Shown: positions 34,099 to 43,647 of the stretch, piece after piece
How positions within the stretch are numbered: the first letter of the stretch is position 1
Layout: the number at the start of each line of letters is the position of its first letter
NCBI RefSeq assembly: GCF_005938385.1
Contig: NZ_VCRA01000005.1
Span: 62,001-126,000, forward strand
Direction: 5' to 3'
Length of the DNA stretch: 64,000 nt
Source of the DNA: Paenibacillus mesophilus
GTDB taxonomy: Bacteria; Bacillota; Bacilli; Paenibacillales; NBRC-103111
Notes under the pieces: model-generated
Told to the model about the DNA's origin: nothing
The model's input: only the letters and a program-made list of their open reading frames with translations
Database searches by the model: none
Translations under genes and position numbers: made by a program

Positions 34099-35376
34099 GT
34101 GGAAAAGCTTGAAGAACAAGTGGAGATCGTTATTGAAGAAAAAAGCGGTAAAGGAGCGGAATTGTCACAACGAAAATCCGCATTGTCCGAATCTGCCCCC
34201 GCTGCTTCTCTGCCGCGCTCCGTCATACTGCTGTTCGCAGTCGCCTGCGGACTCGCTGTCGCCAACGTCTATTACGCGCAGCCGCTGCTCGATGCTATGG
34301 CTAGCGATTTCGGTATCGGCAAGGCGACGATCGGCTTAGTTGTCACGATTACTCAAATCGGTTATGCTCTTGGTCTGCTGCTTCTGGTACCGTTGGGTGA
34401 TCTGTTAAACCGCCGCCGGTTGATCGTTGGACAGTCGCTGTTATCAGGGCTCGCCTTGATCGTGGTTGGCATAGCCCCTTCCAGTTATTTGCTGATGGCG
34501 GGTAGTGCTGTAGTAGGTTTGCTCGCTGTCGTGACACAGGTGCTTGTTGCGTTCGCGGCAACTTTGGCGGCACCGGTCGAACGTGGCCGCATAGTCGGCA
34601 CGGTGACAAGCGGCATTGTGATCGGCATTTTGTTGGCGCGGACCGCCTCCGGTTTATTAGCCGACCTTGCCGGCTGGCGCTTGGTCTACTTTGTTTCCGC
34701 GGCAATTACATTGCTTATCACTTACTTATTGTTCCGCGTGCTGCCATCGAACGACAAATCCAAGGTTTATACGCCCTATATGCAATTGCTGCGGTCGGTA
34801 TTCACGCTCTTCGTGCAGGAGCCGATACTTGGAATCCGGTCTATTATCGCCTTTCTTATCTTTACCGCGGCGATGGTATTATGGACCCCGATGGTATTTC
34901 CGCTCAGCTCGCCCCCGCTATCGCTATCACATACCGAGATCGGATTGTTCGGTCTCGCCGGTGCAGCCGGTGCGTTAGGAGCTGCCCGGGCGGGGAATCT
35001 CACGGATCGCGGGTTCGGACGATGGATCACCGGCGGCGGGTTGGCTATCATGTTGGTGTCGTGGCTGCCGATTGGCTTCACACAGCATTCTTTATGGGCT
35101 TTAATCGTCGGAGTTATTGTGTTCGACCTTGGACTCCAGGCTGTACACGTCGCAAACCAAAGTATGATATACAGCGTTCGGCCAGAGGCGCACAGTCGGC
35201 TCACCGCCGGCTATATGATCTTCTATTCCATCGGCAGCGCCGTCGGTTCGATCGCTTCAACAGTCGTGTATGCGTGGACCGGCTGGACGGGGGTCTGCCT
35301 GACTGGTGCAGCCATTAGCACCCTCGCGTTAGTATTCTGGGTGCTGACCCGGCACTCGGTTCCTTCAAGATTGTAG
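34099..35376 (+). CDS. MFS transporter (drug/sugar exporter, 12 membrane segments)
   Basis: A 425-residue major facilitator with about 12 hydrophobic segments after a roughly 35-residue polar leader. NVYYAQPLLDAMASDF and LVPLGDLLNRRRLI (loop 2-3 motif) place it in the AraJ/YfcJ-like exporter group. It starts with GTG 9 bases after GGAG. It is under the TetR operator at 34017. Export of a toxic compound is likely; the substrate is unknown. Confidence 0.88.
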   Translation: MEKLEEQVEIVIEEKSGKGAELSQRKSALSESAPAASLPRSVILLFAVACGLAVANVYYAQPLLDAMASDFGIGKATIGLVVTITQIGYALGLLLLVPLGDLLNRRRLIVGQSLLSGLALIVVGIAPSSYLLMAGSAVVGLLAVVTQVLVAFAATLAAPVERGRIVGTVTSGIVIGILLARTASGLLADLAGWRLVYFVSAAITLLITYLLFRVLPSNDKSKVYTPYMQLLRSVFTLFVQEPILGIRSIIAFLIFTAAMVLWTPMVFPLSSPPLSLSHTEIGLFGLAGAAGALGAARAGNLTDRGFGRWITGGGLAIMLVSWLPIGFTQHSLWALIVGVIVFDLGLQAVHVANQSMIYSVRPEAHSRLTAGYMIFYSIGSAVGSIASTVVYAWTGWTGVCLTGAAISTLALVFWVLTRHSVPSRL

Positions 35377-35412
35377 AGCAGGGCCATTTGCATCGCTTTA
35401 TCTAAAACATAA

Positions 35413-35436
35413 AAAGGCCGCATTTCTGCGACCTTT
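35413..35436. terminator. bidirectional terminator between two MFS genes
   Basis: AAAGG.CGCA, loop TTTC, TGCG.CCTTT with one mismatch, flanked by A- and T-rich ends. It separates the convergent transporter genes. Confidence 0.65.
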
Positions 35437-35454
35437 CCACCATCACTTTGCTCT

Positions 35455-36858
35455 TTAAACCGGTTCATTGACCGGCTGAGGCTGCTTTTTCCCGAATGAG
35501 AAGAAATACAAGAGCGCGCTTGCAACGACAATGAAGCATAAGATCAGAATCATATTGCCGTACATATAGGCACGCGAGTCCGAAAGAATAGGATGGAGCG
35601 GGAAGGCGAACAGCTCCTGTTCCATCATTTTGGCGACAAGCGCCGTTACTACCGCACCGGATATCGTCGAGGTCATATTAAACAATCCCATGCCGACGCC
35701 GATTTGGTGACCCGGCAATATTTGCGTTACGCTCTCCGTAAGTGCGGTCTGCATGAAGGAGAACCCGATATACATCAAGATCAAGGCCGCTCCGATGTAC
35801 CATACCCACAGTCCGATCGATGAAGACTGCAGCAGAAGACTTAACGCGATCAAGGCGAGTCCCAAATATACGACATAATGGCTCCCCCGTTTGACCGTCA
35901 TATTGCCTGCCACTCTGCCGAAGACGACGGCGCTGATCGCACCAGGAAACATAATGAGTCCGATATTTTCCGCACTCAGACCGTATACTTTGTTCAACAT
36001 GAGCGGAATTACGAACATGATGGACATGACGGTGCCGAATATGAGAAAGCCGATAATAAGCCCGGTCCTATACAACGGATTGACGAAAAGTGCGGGATCG
36101 ACGAATGGCTCTTTCGCCCGGCGGATATGAACGATAAACAGGATCAAGGCAATGAGAGCCGCGAGCAAGTAGATCCAAGCCGACTCGGTCGTAAACAAGA
36201 TGAGCATCGCTACTACAATGCCCAGCAGCACCGCTCCGACAATATCCAGTTTCCCGGCGCCGCGCTGTTCATCCGGCAAAAGCTTCCGGAAAAAAGGAAG
36301 AGCGACGAGTACCGGCAGCGGAATGAGAAATAAAAACGCCCAGTGGAACGTTCCCGCAATATATCCGCCGAGCACGGGACCGATTCCGACGGCGAAAGAA
36401 ACGGTCGAAGTAATGATGCCAAACAATTTCCCGCGTTCATTCGCCGTAAAGAAACGGGCGACCATGACGAAGATCAAGGCGGGGATGGCGGATCCTCCGG
36501 CTCCTTGCAAAGCTCTGGATATAATGACGCCGGGGTACCACGATTGCAAGGCAAAGCCGACAACCGACCCCAAACTGTATACGACGATACCGATCGTTAT
36601 CAACTTCTTGATGCTGTACATATCGGACAGCTTGCCGAAAATAACCATCCCCATGCCGAAGACGATAAAAAAGATCGTAACCACCCAGCTTACGCCGGCC
36701 GCATCCAAATTAAACTGCTGGGCGATGTTCGGCGTGGAAACGTTGAATACCGATTCGTTCAGTACTGCAAAAAAGATGACGTAATAAATCCAAGGCACAC
36801 TTTTCTTGATGTCGGAATTGACGGGTACATGGGTTACAGCATTATCCACAGGTTTCAT
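35455..36858 (-). CDS. MFS transporter, DHA2 type (14 membrane segments)
   Basis: A 467-residue major facilitator with about 14 hydrophobic segments. Motifs are VSWVVTIFFIVFGMGMVIFGKLSDMYSIKKL (loop 2-3) and LQGAGGSAIPALIFVMVARFF (motif C-like region), as in Tet38, LmrB and related multidrug exporters driven by protons. The polar C-terminus ends KKQPQPVNEPV. It lies 93 bases downstream of the AraC-type regulator gene on the same strand, its likely regulator. Confidence 0.88.
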   Translation of the reverse strand: MKPVDNAVTHVPVNSDIKKSVPWIYYVIFFAVLNESVFNVSTPNIAQQFNLDAAGVSWVVTIFFIVFGMGMVIFGKLSDMYSIKKLITIGIVVYSLGSVVGFALQSWYPGVIISRALQGAGGSAIPALIFVMVARFFTANERGKLFGIITSTVSFAVGIGPVLGGYIAGTFHWAFLFLIPLPVLVALPFFRKLLPDEQRGAGKLDIVGAVLLGIVVAMLILFTTESAWIYLLAALIALILFIVHIRRAKEPFVDPALFVNPLYRTGLIIGFLIFGTVMSIMFVIPLMLNKVYGLSAENIGLIMFPGAISAVVFGRVAGNMTVKRGSHYVVYLGLALIALSLLLQSSSIGLWVWYIGAALILMYIGFSFMQTALTESVTQILPGHQIGVGMGLFNMTSTISGAVVTALVAKMMEQELFAFPLHPILSDSRAYMYGNMILILCFIVVASALLYFFSFGKKQPQPVNEPV

Positions 36859-36951
36859 TCCTATTATGCTTCCTTCCTTTTGATAGGTATCGGCAACCTC
36901 TTATCCTATTGCCCTCGCGAATGATTGTAAGTTCCCTCCTATTGTATCAAG

Positions 36952-37767
36952 CTATGATTTCTGCGATTTCTTATCGATTGCTATGTTGTGTACCCGGTCG
37001 AGAAAATTATTCATCAACAAAGGAAGCGAAATCAGAATTGGAGGATCGTCCGGCCGGGGAGGATAGAGCATCACTTGCTGATAAGGGACGGAGGAAAAAG
37101 GCTCCACTACGATCGGTTCCTTCGAACGGGTACGCAAAGTTTCGTGAGGCAGCATAAAGTCAAGCGCCTTCATGTTCCAGGAAACCGATGTCGCCATTAG
37201 GTAATAAGTACCCGGCTTGACGTTCGTGAAACGAAAGTAACCTAAGGAAGACAAAATCGTTCCGTATAGCGGAAGCCCTTCGGGAATCGGTTTGGCGAAC
37301 AGGCCGATCAGGATGACACCTTCGAACGGCACTGCCGCTTGAACGGTCCCCTCGATTCCGGATTGCTGATTCAAAACGGGGTAAGGAGAATTCCAGTCTT
37401 GCAGCATCCGCAAAGAACGAAACTGGTTCTCCGCCAACAGCGTCGAATTGCGAAAGTAAGAAGGCGTCACGCCCACTCTCTCCGTAAATCGGGTGGTGAA
37501 AGTCCCAAGGCTCTGCTGGCCGATCTCAAGTCCGATATCGCGTATACTCAAATTCGTCCGCAAAAGTAAATCTTTGGCCTTCTGCAGCCGGATGGAAGAA
37601 ATGTAGTATTGGGGCGAGAGCCCGATTCTTTCTTTGAAAATACGCGTGAAATGGTACGGACTGTAGGCTACATAAGCGGCCAATCGGGAAAGCGGAAGCG
37701 GATCGTAAATATGTTCATGAATATAGGCTATCACCTCGTCTATTTCGTTATACAATTCAGTTACCAT
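36952..37767 (-). CDS. AraC-family regulator with N-terminal HTH and C-terminal effector domain
   Basis: A 271-residue regulator with the domain order of Rob/SoxS-GyrI proteins. The AraC double HTH (about 8-105) reads VIAYIHEHIYDPLPLSRLAAYVAYSPYHFTRIFKERIGLSP and IRDIGLEIGQQSLGTFTTRFTERVGVTP. The C-terminal about 150 residues are beta-rich (FTNVKPGTYYLMATSVSW). GGAAGG lies 8 bases before the ATG at 37767. It is upstream of the DHA2 exporter gene on the same strand, so it may activate drug efflux. Confidence 0.85.
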   Translation of the reverse strand: MVTELYNEIDEVIAYIHEHIYDPLPLSRLAAYVAYSPYHFTRIFKERIGLSPQYYISSIRLQKAKDLLLRTNLSIRDIGLEIGQQSLGTFTTRFTERVGVTPSYFRNSTLLAENQFRSLRMLQDWNSPYPVLNQQSGIEGTVQAAVPFEGVILIGLFAKPIPEGLPLYGTILSSLGYFRFTNVKPGTYYLMATSVSWNMKALDFMLPHETLRTRSKEPIVVEPFSSVPYQQVMLYPPRPDDPPILISLPLLMNNFLDRVHNIAIDKKSQKS

Positions 37768-37981
37768 TTCATGCACCTTCCTTCTGCCGTTGTCCTAAAT
37801 CGATGTCACGACTAAGAACAGTTGTTCGTACATATGCTACCATATATTTCAGCCACATGGAACGTAATAATATGGTAATTTTGCCATTTTGACAAAAAAA
37901 CATTACCCGTTCCCTTTGATGTCTTACGAACCCGCCTTTATACCTTAGCAAGGTAAAAAACTTAAATATCTGTTAAATCCC

Positions 37982-38016
37982 AAAAAAACAGTTCCGACAG
38001 CAGCTGCCGGAACTGT
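37982..38016 (-). terminator. terminator of the ABC-FtsX operon
   Basis: On the minus strand ACAGTTCCGGCAGC pairs with GCTG(T)CGGAACTGT, followed by a run of T. It begins 10 bases after the FtsX-family stop codon. Confidence 0.85.
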
Positions 38017-38025
38017 ATCCTTGAG

Positions 38026-39402
38026 CTATACATCGCGCCGCAACGCTCGCAGAACGTCAACCTTGGTCGCCCGCTTCGCTGGACGTGACCCGGACAGAAC
38101 GGCGACGCCAAGCGAGATGACGGCGGCAATCACCGTTAACAGCAGCGGAATATGCGAGAACCGGAAGTCCTCCGGCACCTGTTCATCCAGAAACGTGCGG
38201 ATAAGAATCGGCAAAGCCGCATTCACGGCGACCGAGAGCACGTAGGATACCGTAATGCCGATGACGGTACCGAGAAGACCGATCAGCCCGCTCTCGAGCA
38301 GGAATATCCGGCGGATTGCAGTCGGGTGCGCTCCGATCGCCTTCATGATGCCGATATCTTGCGCACGCTCGGTCACGGCCATCGTCATCGTATTGAAAAT
38401 GCCGATGGATGCTATCAGAACGGCAATCGTGCCGACGAACACCAGACCGATCTTCATGATCAGAAACACCATATTTACTTGCTTCAACTCATTTGCGATC
38501 GAATGATTCAAATATCCTTTGGATCGAATTTCTTCGCCGATGCCTTTAACATACTCTGCACTGTCCGCGATAGCTTGAACCTGGTTATATTGACGCGGCT
38601 CGGAAAGCGGCTTCGGCTGCGTCTCCTTCGGCCCGTCATTGCCCGGATTCGGCTTCTGGACAGCCCCGAACTGCGTGCCGGTAATCGATTCGATCTTCTG
38701 CAGCAGCGGCTCGCCCATGTAGATGTTTTTGTCTTTGTTCCATTCGCGGGTCGGCTCTTTGGTCACTCCGACAATGGTCGCGGTAAGCGGCGTTTTCTGT
38801 TCGACGCCGTTTACATAATGGGTTACTTCCAGCTGCATCTTCTTTCCGATCCACTCTTTCGCCGGAACCGGCTCCATCTTGCTCTGCGAAGAAGTAGAAG
38901 CAGCTTGTCCGACAGCGGCCGGTTCAGGATCCTTCTCCCGAATATGATAGCCGATGACGATTTCATCTGCCCCTTGAGGAAGCCTGCCTGCGCTGAGCCC
39001 GAAGCCCGCTTTCGTCTCCGCTTCGAAATCGACGGCGATCGCTCCCCCGCCGGACAATGCCGTTCCATCCACCGTTTTGCTTAAAGCTTGCCGAATGTAG
39101 TTGCGGTACGTTACCGCCTTGACATGCTCGACCGAGCGTAAATAACGGATATCGTCTTCGCCTAACTCGCTGGACGTCATTCCGCCGGTTTCCTTTCCCC
39201 AGATGTCGATTGAGGTGACCAATCGGTCGCCGACCATTTTGTCAACGATGCTCTTCTGCAGTCCGAAGCCGACGGAGGCAAGCACGATCAGAAATGCGCA
39301 CCCCATTGCGGTAGCCAGGACGGTCATGAACAGCCGGGATTTGTTCTTCTTCATATTTTGCCGGACGAACCGGACTTGATCCGTGAATTTCAATCGTTCC
39401 AT
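38026..39402 (-). CDS. FtsX-family permease (MacB-like)
   Basis: A 458-residue membrane subunit of a type VII (MacB/LolCDE-like) ABC system. The N-terminal segment MTVLATAMGCAFLIVLASVGFGL is followed by a roughly 250-residue extracytoplasmic domain (EAETKAGFGLSAGRLPQG). Three more segments follow after IANELKQVNMVFLIMKIGLVFVGTIAVLIA, with MAVTERAQDIGIMKAIGA as the coupling helix and a C-terminal RPAKRATKVDVLRALRRDV. The frame is open far upstream, but homology begins at MERLKF. TTG at 39393, overlapping the ABC stop as TTGA, is an equally good start with AAGGGG. It acts with the ATPase encoded at 39390 in export, sensing or lipoprotein handling. Confidence 0.88.
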   Translation of the reverse strand: MERLKFTDQVRFVRQNMKKNKSRLFMTVLATAMGCAFLIVLASVGFGLQKSIVDKMVGDRLVTSIDIWGKETGGMTSSELGEDDIRYLRSVEHVKAVTYRNYIRQALSKTVDGTALSGGGAIAVDFEAETKAGFGLSAGRLPQGADEIVIGYHIREKDPEPAAVGQAASTSSQSKMEPVPAKEWIGKKMQLEVTHYVNGVEQKTPLTATIVGVTKEPTREWNKDKNIYMGEPLLQKIESITGTQFGAVQKPNPGNDGPKETQPKPLSEPRQYNQVQAIADSAEYVKGIGEEIRSKGYLNHSIANELKQVNMVFLIMKIGLVFVGTIAVLIASIGIFNTMTMAVTERAQDIGIMKAIGAHPTAIRRIFLLESGLIGLLGTVIGITVSYVLSVAVNAALPILIRTFLDEQVPEDFRFSHIPLLLTVIAAVISLGVAVLSGSRPAKRATKVDVLRALRRDV

Positions 39403-40091
39403 CCCCTTTTCTGCTGTGCGCGAATCTGTCCGTCCTGAAGCGTTATAGTATGATGCGCGACCGCGGCTACTTGTTCGTCGTGCGTAATGATAAGAAACGT
39501 TATACCATGCTCCCGGTTTAATTCCCCGATCAGCGCGAGCAGCTGGCGTTCGTTCTCGCTGTCCAGACTGCCGGTAGGTTCGTCGGCCAGCACGATCGGC
39601 GGATTCAGCACGAGAGCCCTCGCCACCGACACCCGTTGTTGCTGCCCGCCGGACAGCTCGCCCGGATAATGGCTGGCATACTCGGTCAAGCCTACCCGTT
39701 CCAGTAGCGCGTTTACCCGCTTCTTGCGCTGCTCCAGGCCGACTCCCTTCAAGACAAGCGGCAGCTCGACGTTCTCGAATGCGGTCATGCTCGGAATAAG
39801 TTGAAAGCTCTGAAACATGAAGCCGAAATGATCGAGTCTGAAGTCCGCCCATTCCCCTTCGCTTAGTTTCGTTACCGTCCGGCCCATCACCCGAATCTCA
39901 CCGAGCGTCGGCCGAATATATCCGGAAATCAGATTGAGCAGTGTCGATTTCCCCGAACCGCTTCTACCGACGATCGCCACGACATCCCCCTGCTCCACGC
40001 GCATGTCGATATGATGAAGAACGGGGACGATCCGTTCTTTTCCTTTTTTGCCGATTACGAACTGATGGCTCATTCCGTTAATTTCGATCAT
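39390..40091 (-). CDS. ABC transporter ATP-binding protein (LolD/MacB type)
   Basis: A 233-residue ATPase. Walker A is GRSGSGKSTLL, the signature is LSGGQQQRVSVARAL, and Walker B is PIVLADEPTGSLD; the H-loop is IITHDEQVA. It begins with MIEINGMSHQFV behind GGAGGG. The coding end overlaps the permease start, so the two are coupled. An about 220-base gap separates it from the tandem C39-like genes upstream; joint function is conceivable but not shown. Confidence 0.92.
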   Translation of the reverse strand: MIEINGMSHQFVIGKKGKERIVPVLHHIDMRVEQGDVVAIVGRSGSGKSTLLNLISGYIRPTLGEIRVMGRTVTKLSEGEWADFRLDHFGFMFQSFQLIPSMTAFENVELPLVLKGVGLEQRKKRVNALLERVGLTEYASHYPGELSGGQQQRVSVARALVLNPPIVLADEPTGSLDSENERQLLALIGELNREHGITFLIITHDEQVAAVAHHTITLQDGQIRAQQKRGWND

Positions 40092-40312
40092 CGTCTTCCC
40101 TCCGTATGTTCATTCCGACCGTTGTATCGGGCACGTGTCTCCACTCCGCATGAACCACTATATCGGACAACTTTTAAGCTTTCGAAAACGAATCATAAAA
40201 AATTTCTTAAGTTAATCTGTAGAAAAGTAAAGATATGCCGCATATAAAAAACGGCAGTCAGAACGTCCAGGTTTTGATCTGCCGAATGGCATCCGACTCT
40301 ATTTTTCCGATT

Positions 40313-41257
40313 TCACCTTAAAGAAACGTCTCCGTAACGGTTATCGATCGTTTCCCGCAGCAATCGTTTGATCGATTGAATTACTTTTTCCTCGGCATCT
40401 TGCGCTTCGACGAGCAACGAAACTAGGCGATCCGCCTGCCCTCCCGTATCCAGCATCGATTGAAACAATCTTGCGACGACGGCGTACTGATCGGCAATCC
40501 CTCCGCTCTCCACGGTACGGTCCCGAATCATCTCGGCGTACAGCCCGATCTGCCGTTTCGATGCGGCATAGCACCGTAATACCTCCCAAGCTCCGGTCCT
40601 GTCGTAATCCCCTGTACGCAATGCATGAATAAAGGCATCATAAGCTTGACGTCCGCATGCATAATCCGTCTCGGGCAGCATAAAATCGTGCGACTCCCAT
40701 TTGTAGACGGCTTGCAATAGCGATTCTTTGATCATTTCCCACTCGTCCAGCTCGATACGGTCTTCGAATACTTGATAATACCAATATGGCGACTTGTTCA
40801 GACCGAACTCGGCGTAAGACATCGTCTTGCAGTCGTCACCGCTCCCGTCGGAGTAGTACAATACTCCGCTATCGTCATTATAGCCCGTTACGATTACGAA
40901 TCCGTCCTTCCATAGGACGGCCCCGGTCGACCGATCGAGCGATCTCTTGATCACCGATATCGCATCCTCCCGGTACAGAGGAAATGTTGCATCAAAGCTG
41001 AATCCGGCTTGCTGGGATGACGTGATCCCGATAAAATCGGCCGCCAAAAAGTTTTCCGCTATCCAATTGTAAGCAGTCGGGGACTCCGGCGTCAGCCGTC
41101 GGTTCACGACGAAGCGGAAAGCCGCTGCCGTCAAACCCGAAAGCATGGGCTTGGGCCAAAACGTCCATCCTTTATGCGACAATATTCCATGTAATGCGTC
41201 GATGTAGGAATGCGCCTCTATCGTCATCTTCAAGCCGGATAGCATATGCTGTCCCAT
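40313..41257 (-). CDS. uncharacterised protein of a tandem pair, papain/C39-like fold suspected
   Basis: A 314-residue soluble protein, paralogous to the next gene upstream. The N-terminal half (about 15-180) reads SYIDALHGILSHKGW, MLSGLTAAAFRFVVNRR, TGAVLWKDGFVIVTGYNDDSGVLYYSDGSGDD, a layout resembling BtrH-type or C39 papain-like domains. The C-terminal half is helical. No Cys is visible at the position where papain-like enzymes have the nucleophile (SYIDALH), so it may be a non-catalytic binder. GGAGGG precedes the ATG. It is the third gene after the WYL regulator with a 17-base gap. I do not recognise an exact family. Confidence 0.6.
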   Translation of the reverse strand: MGQHMLSGLKMTIEAHSYIDALHGILSHKGWTFWPKPMLSGLTAAAFRFVVNRRLTPESPTAYNWIAENFLAADFIGITSSQQAGFSFDATFPLYREDAISVIKRSLDRSTGAVLWKDGFVIVTGYNDDSGVLYYSDGSGDDCKTMSYAEFGLNKSPYWYYQVFEDRIELDEWEMIKESLLQAVYKWESHDFMLPETDYACGRQAYDAFIHALRTGDYDRTGAWEVLRCYAASKRQIGLYAEMIRDRTVESGGIADQYAVVARLFQSMLDTGGQADRLVSLLVEAQDAEEKVIQSIKRLLRETIDNRYGDVSLR

Positions 41258-41274
41258 CTATGATCCCTCCCCAA

Positions 41275-42273
41275 TTACCTCGGCGTATGAATGCCCCAAC
41301 GCGGAACTGTCGAACGCTTCCGGTCCGGATACCGCTCAGAAATGGATCGAAACCGTTCGATCGCTTGCTCCTCCAACGATTCGGCTTCCAGAAGCAGCTC
41401 GCGAAGCTCACCTATGCACTCGGGATTTACCCGCTTAGAGCCGTTATAATCAACCAGGCAGCCTTCGATCGGCGAAACGGTTCGTACAAGCTCGCTATAA
41501 ATATCGGCGGCCTCATCCAGTCCGGGCAAAGCTTCACCGACATCGTGCAAATAGTGCTCAATCTCCCTTCTGGCATATAGATAAGAATTCAAAATATAGA
41601 CGGCGCCACGTTCATCGTAATCCCGGCTATCCAACCCCCGAACCAAATAGGCGTAAGCAAGCTTGCCCGAAGCCATCTCGGTATCCGGCAGCGTTTTGTG
41701 CGGGGTATCCCAATCGTGGATCGCCAATCGCAGCGATTCGAGAACCATCGCCGGTTGTTCAATATGGATTCGATCGCCAAAGAGCTGGATATACCAGAAC
41801 GGCGTGCTGTTTATTCCGAAGTTTTCGTACAACACGATTTGACTTTCCGGGGAGCGTCCGTCCTGCACGAAAAATACCCCGTCTTCGTCATCGTAACCGT
41901 GGATGACACCGAATTCCGGAAGCCAATACACAACTCCGATGCCCCGCTCTAAGCTGCACTTCACCCCTCGCACCGCATCCTCTCTGTAGTAGCGGAACGT
42001 CGGATGCCTGGTCCGCCCCCCGTCCGATTCCGTAAAAACACCCAAATTATCGACGGCCGGACGATGCTCCGTTCCCCATTGACCGTAGGCCGAGACGGAC
42101 ATGGGCAGCAGCCGCTTATGGACCGAGAATTTGAACGCCATCCCGCTCAGACCCGACAATATATACTTCGGACCGTCGAACAAACCAGCCGCCGACAAAA
42201 TAGCATGCAAGCTGTCGGTAAACGATTTGGATTCGCGCTTCATCGATATTTGATGCAATACAACGCCTGACAT
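41275..42273 (-). CDS. uncharacterised protein of a tandem pair, papain/C39-like fold suspected
   Basis: A 332-residue paralog of the protein encoded at 40313: compare FTDSLHAILSAAGL, ILSGLSGMAFKFSVHKR, REDAVRGVKCSLERGIGVVYWLPEFGVIHGYDDEDGVFFVQDG and FGINSTPFWYIQLF with the corresponding stretches. The pair diverge most in the helical C-terminal part. Again there is Ser, not Cys, ahead of the first helix. GGAGG precedes the ATG. The gap to the WYL gene is 27 bases. The fold assignment is by pattern only. Confidence 0.6.
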   Translation of the reverse strand: MSGVVLHQISMKRESKSFTDSLHAILSAAGLFDGPKYILSGLSGMAFKFSVHKRLLPMSVSAYGQWGTEHRPAVDNLGVFTESDGGRTRHPTFRYYREDAVRGVKCSLERGIGVVYWLPEFGVIHGYDDEDGVFFVQDGRSPESQIVLYENFGINSTPFWYIQLFGDRIHIEQPAMVLESLRLAIHDWDTPHKTLPDTEMASGKLAYAYLVRGLDSRDYDERGAVYILNSYLYARREIEHYLHDVGEALPGLDEAADIYSELVRTVSPIEGCLVDYNGSKRVNPECIGELRELLLEAESLEEQAIERFRSISERYPDRKRSTVPRWGIHTPR

Positions 42274-42300
42274 CTTACCCCCCCTCCGATCCCAAGCGAT

Positions 42301-43212
42301 TCAAGCTTGCTCTCCGTCATCTTCATTTAATCTCTCTAGAGCGCCGCTGCACTTTTCGCGCATTTTTGCTCTCAACCATTTCGGAGACAGCAGCCGCTTC
42401 CATTCCGTGACGAGCAGATGCTGAATGAACGAATCGGCATCATAGAACTCGATCTCATACAAGAGCCCGGCAACGGGACGCGCCGGATACCCGTTCCATG
42501 CCTGGCTCTTGAGAGCCGCTTCCAATAACACTTTGGCGATAAAAGGTTTCTTCCGCGATATGGCTTGATCTTCCTTTGCTTCAACGTCCGCATGCTCGAA
42601 CGTTTCATTCGTAACAGCCGCCCGTCCGATTCCGTCCAGCCGAAAAGCGCGCTCCTTGCGGGACTGCTCGCAATAGGCGACTACGTAATCCGCGTTATAT
42701 CGGGATACCAGCTTGAGAGGCCATATGCGGAACCGGGCATCCTCCGCTTGATCGTGATAGGCTATATGGACAATGAGCCGATCGCGAATCGCTTGGGAGA
42801 ACAGCTCGAAGTTTTGAAGCAGCATCGGATTCACTTCGAAAACGGGCAGTCGATTGTAACGGCCGTCCTCATCCTCCTCCGTAAACCGGTCCAGCAAATA
42901 CGCGATGCGGTTGACGACTGCGGCGTTCTCATAGTTGTATTGGCGGTATCGGTGAGCCAGAAACTTCAATACTTTCTTCTCTTCCTCCGTCATATATAGC
43001 AAAGGCAGCACATAGGTTTTATCTTCATAGACGTAGCCGCGCCTTTGGGCGACATATTGAAGCGGTGCGTGCAATGAAAATTCCATATACTCGATATCCC
43101 GCTGTGCTTGCCTTTTGGATATTTCGAATTGTTCCGCGAGGCGGCTGCTGTTCGGGAAATTGCCCTCGCGGATTTGCTGGTCGAACCATTGGATCCGGTG
43201 CATATTGCTCAT
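42301..43212 (-). CDS. HTH-WYL domain transcriptional regulator
   Basis: A 303-residue regulator. The N-terminal HTH reads IREGNFPNSSRLAEQFEISKRQAQRDIEYM. The WYL domain (about 140-210) contains IAYHDQAEDARFRIWPLKLVSRYNADYVVAYCEQSRKERAFRLDGIGRA, followed by a WCX-like tail. AAGGGAG precedes the ATG. It is the first gene of a three-gene unit with two paralogous C39-like proteins, and presumably controls them in response to a small ligand or nucleic acid. Confidence 0.88.
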   Translation of the reverse strand: MSNMHRIQWFDQQIREGNFPNSSRLAEQFEISKRQAQRDIEYMEFSLHAPLQYVAQRRGYVYEDKTYVLPLLYMTEEEKKVLKFLAHRYRQYNYENAAVVNRIAYLLDRFTEEDEDGRYNRLPVFEVNPMLLQNFELFSQAIRDRLIVHIAYHDQAEDARFRIWPLKLVSRYNADYVVAYCEQSRKERAFRLDGIGRAAVTNETFEHADVEAKEDQAISRKKPFIAKVLLEAALKSQAWNGYPARPVAGLLYEIEFYDADSFIQHLLVTEWKRLLSPKWLRAKMREKCSGALERLNEDDGEQA

Positions 43213-43329
43213 GCTTGCGCAGCTCCCTTACGCCGGTATGTTCACGATTCATTATTTTATTCTATATCATCTCTCTCAAAGAAACGACCCGTTCCCTGAA
43301 CAGGAACGGGATTCGTTTGTTCGCGCCCT

Positions 43330-43518
43330 TCATCCGTTGACGGCGTCGATTTTGACCTGCGGCGCTCCCGCACATCGTTTGCACACTTTCACCGCTTTTC
43401 CATCCGTTTTGGTGCGCGGATATAACAGCTTGATTCGGGTACTGGTGCAAATCGGGCAAGTTCCTCGTCCTCGGGAAGGCATATTCCACAGGACCCGGCC
43501 CCTCTTTGTTTTCGGCAT
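43330..43518 (-). CDS. 62-residue zinc-ribbon protein
   Basis: A small basic protein beginning MPKTKRGRVLWN with CPIC at about residues 21-24 and CKRC at about 46-49, the two Cys pairs of a zinc ribbon, separated by RTKTDGKAVKV. GAGG lies 10 bases before the ATG. It lies next to the WYL gene in the same direction but is 117 bases upstream. Similar small zinc-ribbon proteins occur in Paenibacillaceae without assigned function. Confidence 0.7.
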   Translation of the reverse strand: MPKTKRGRVLWNMPSRGRGTCPICTSTRIKLLYPRTKTDGKAVKVCKRCAGAPQVKIDAVNG

Positions 43519-43647
43519 TTGCTTGAATCCTCGTTTCTGGAATGTTATCGTCTTACGCCCCCAGTATAAAACAACTGATACGACATAAAATGTCGTATCA
43601 GTTTGATCGGGCGCTTAAATTGAACGGCATTCTTTCCGCAAAGCGGC

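Noticed and set aside
38152..39084. Plus-strand frame of 310 codons opposite the FtsX-family gene
   Set aside because: Antisense shadow; the minus-strand frame has clear FtsX motifs, operon coupling and a terminator.
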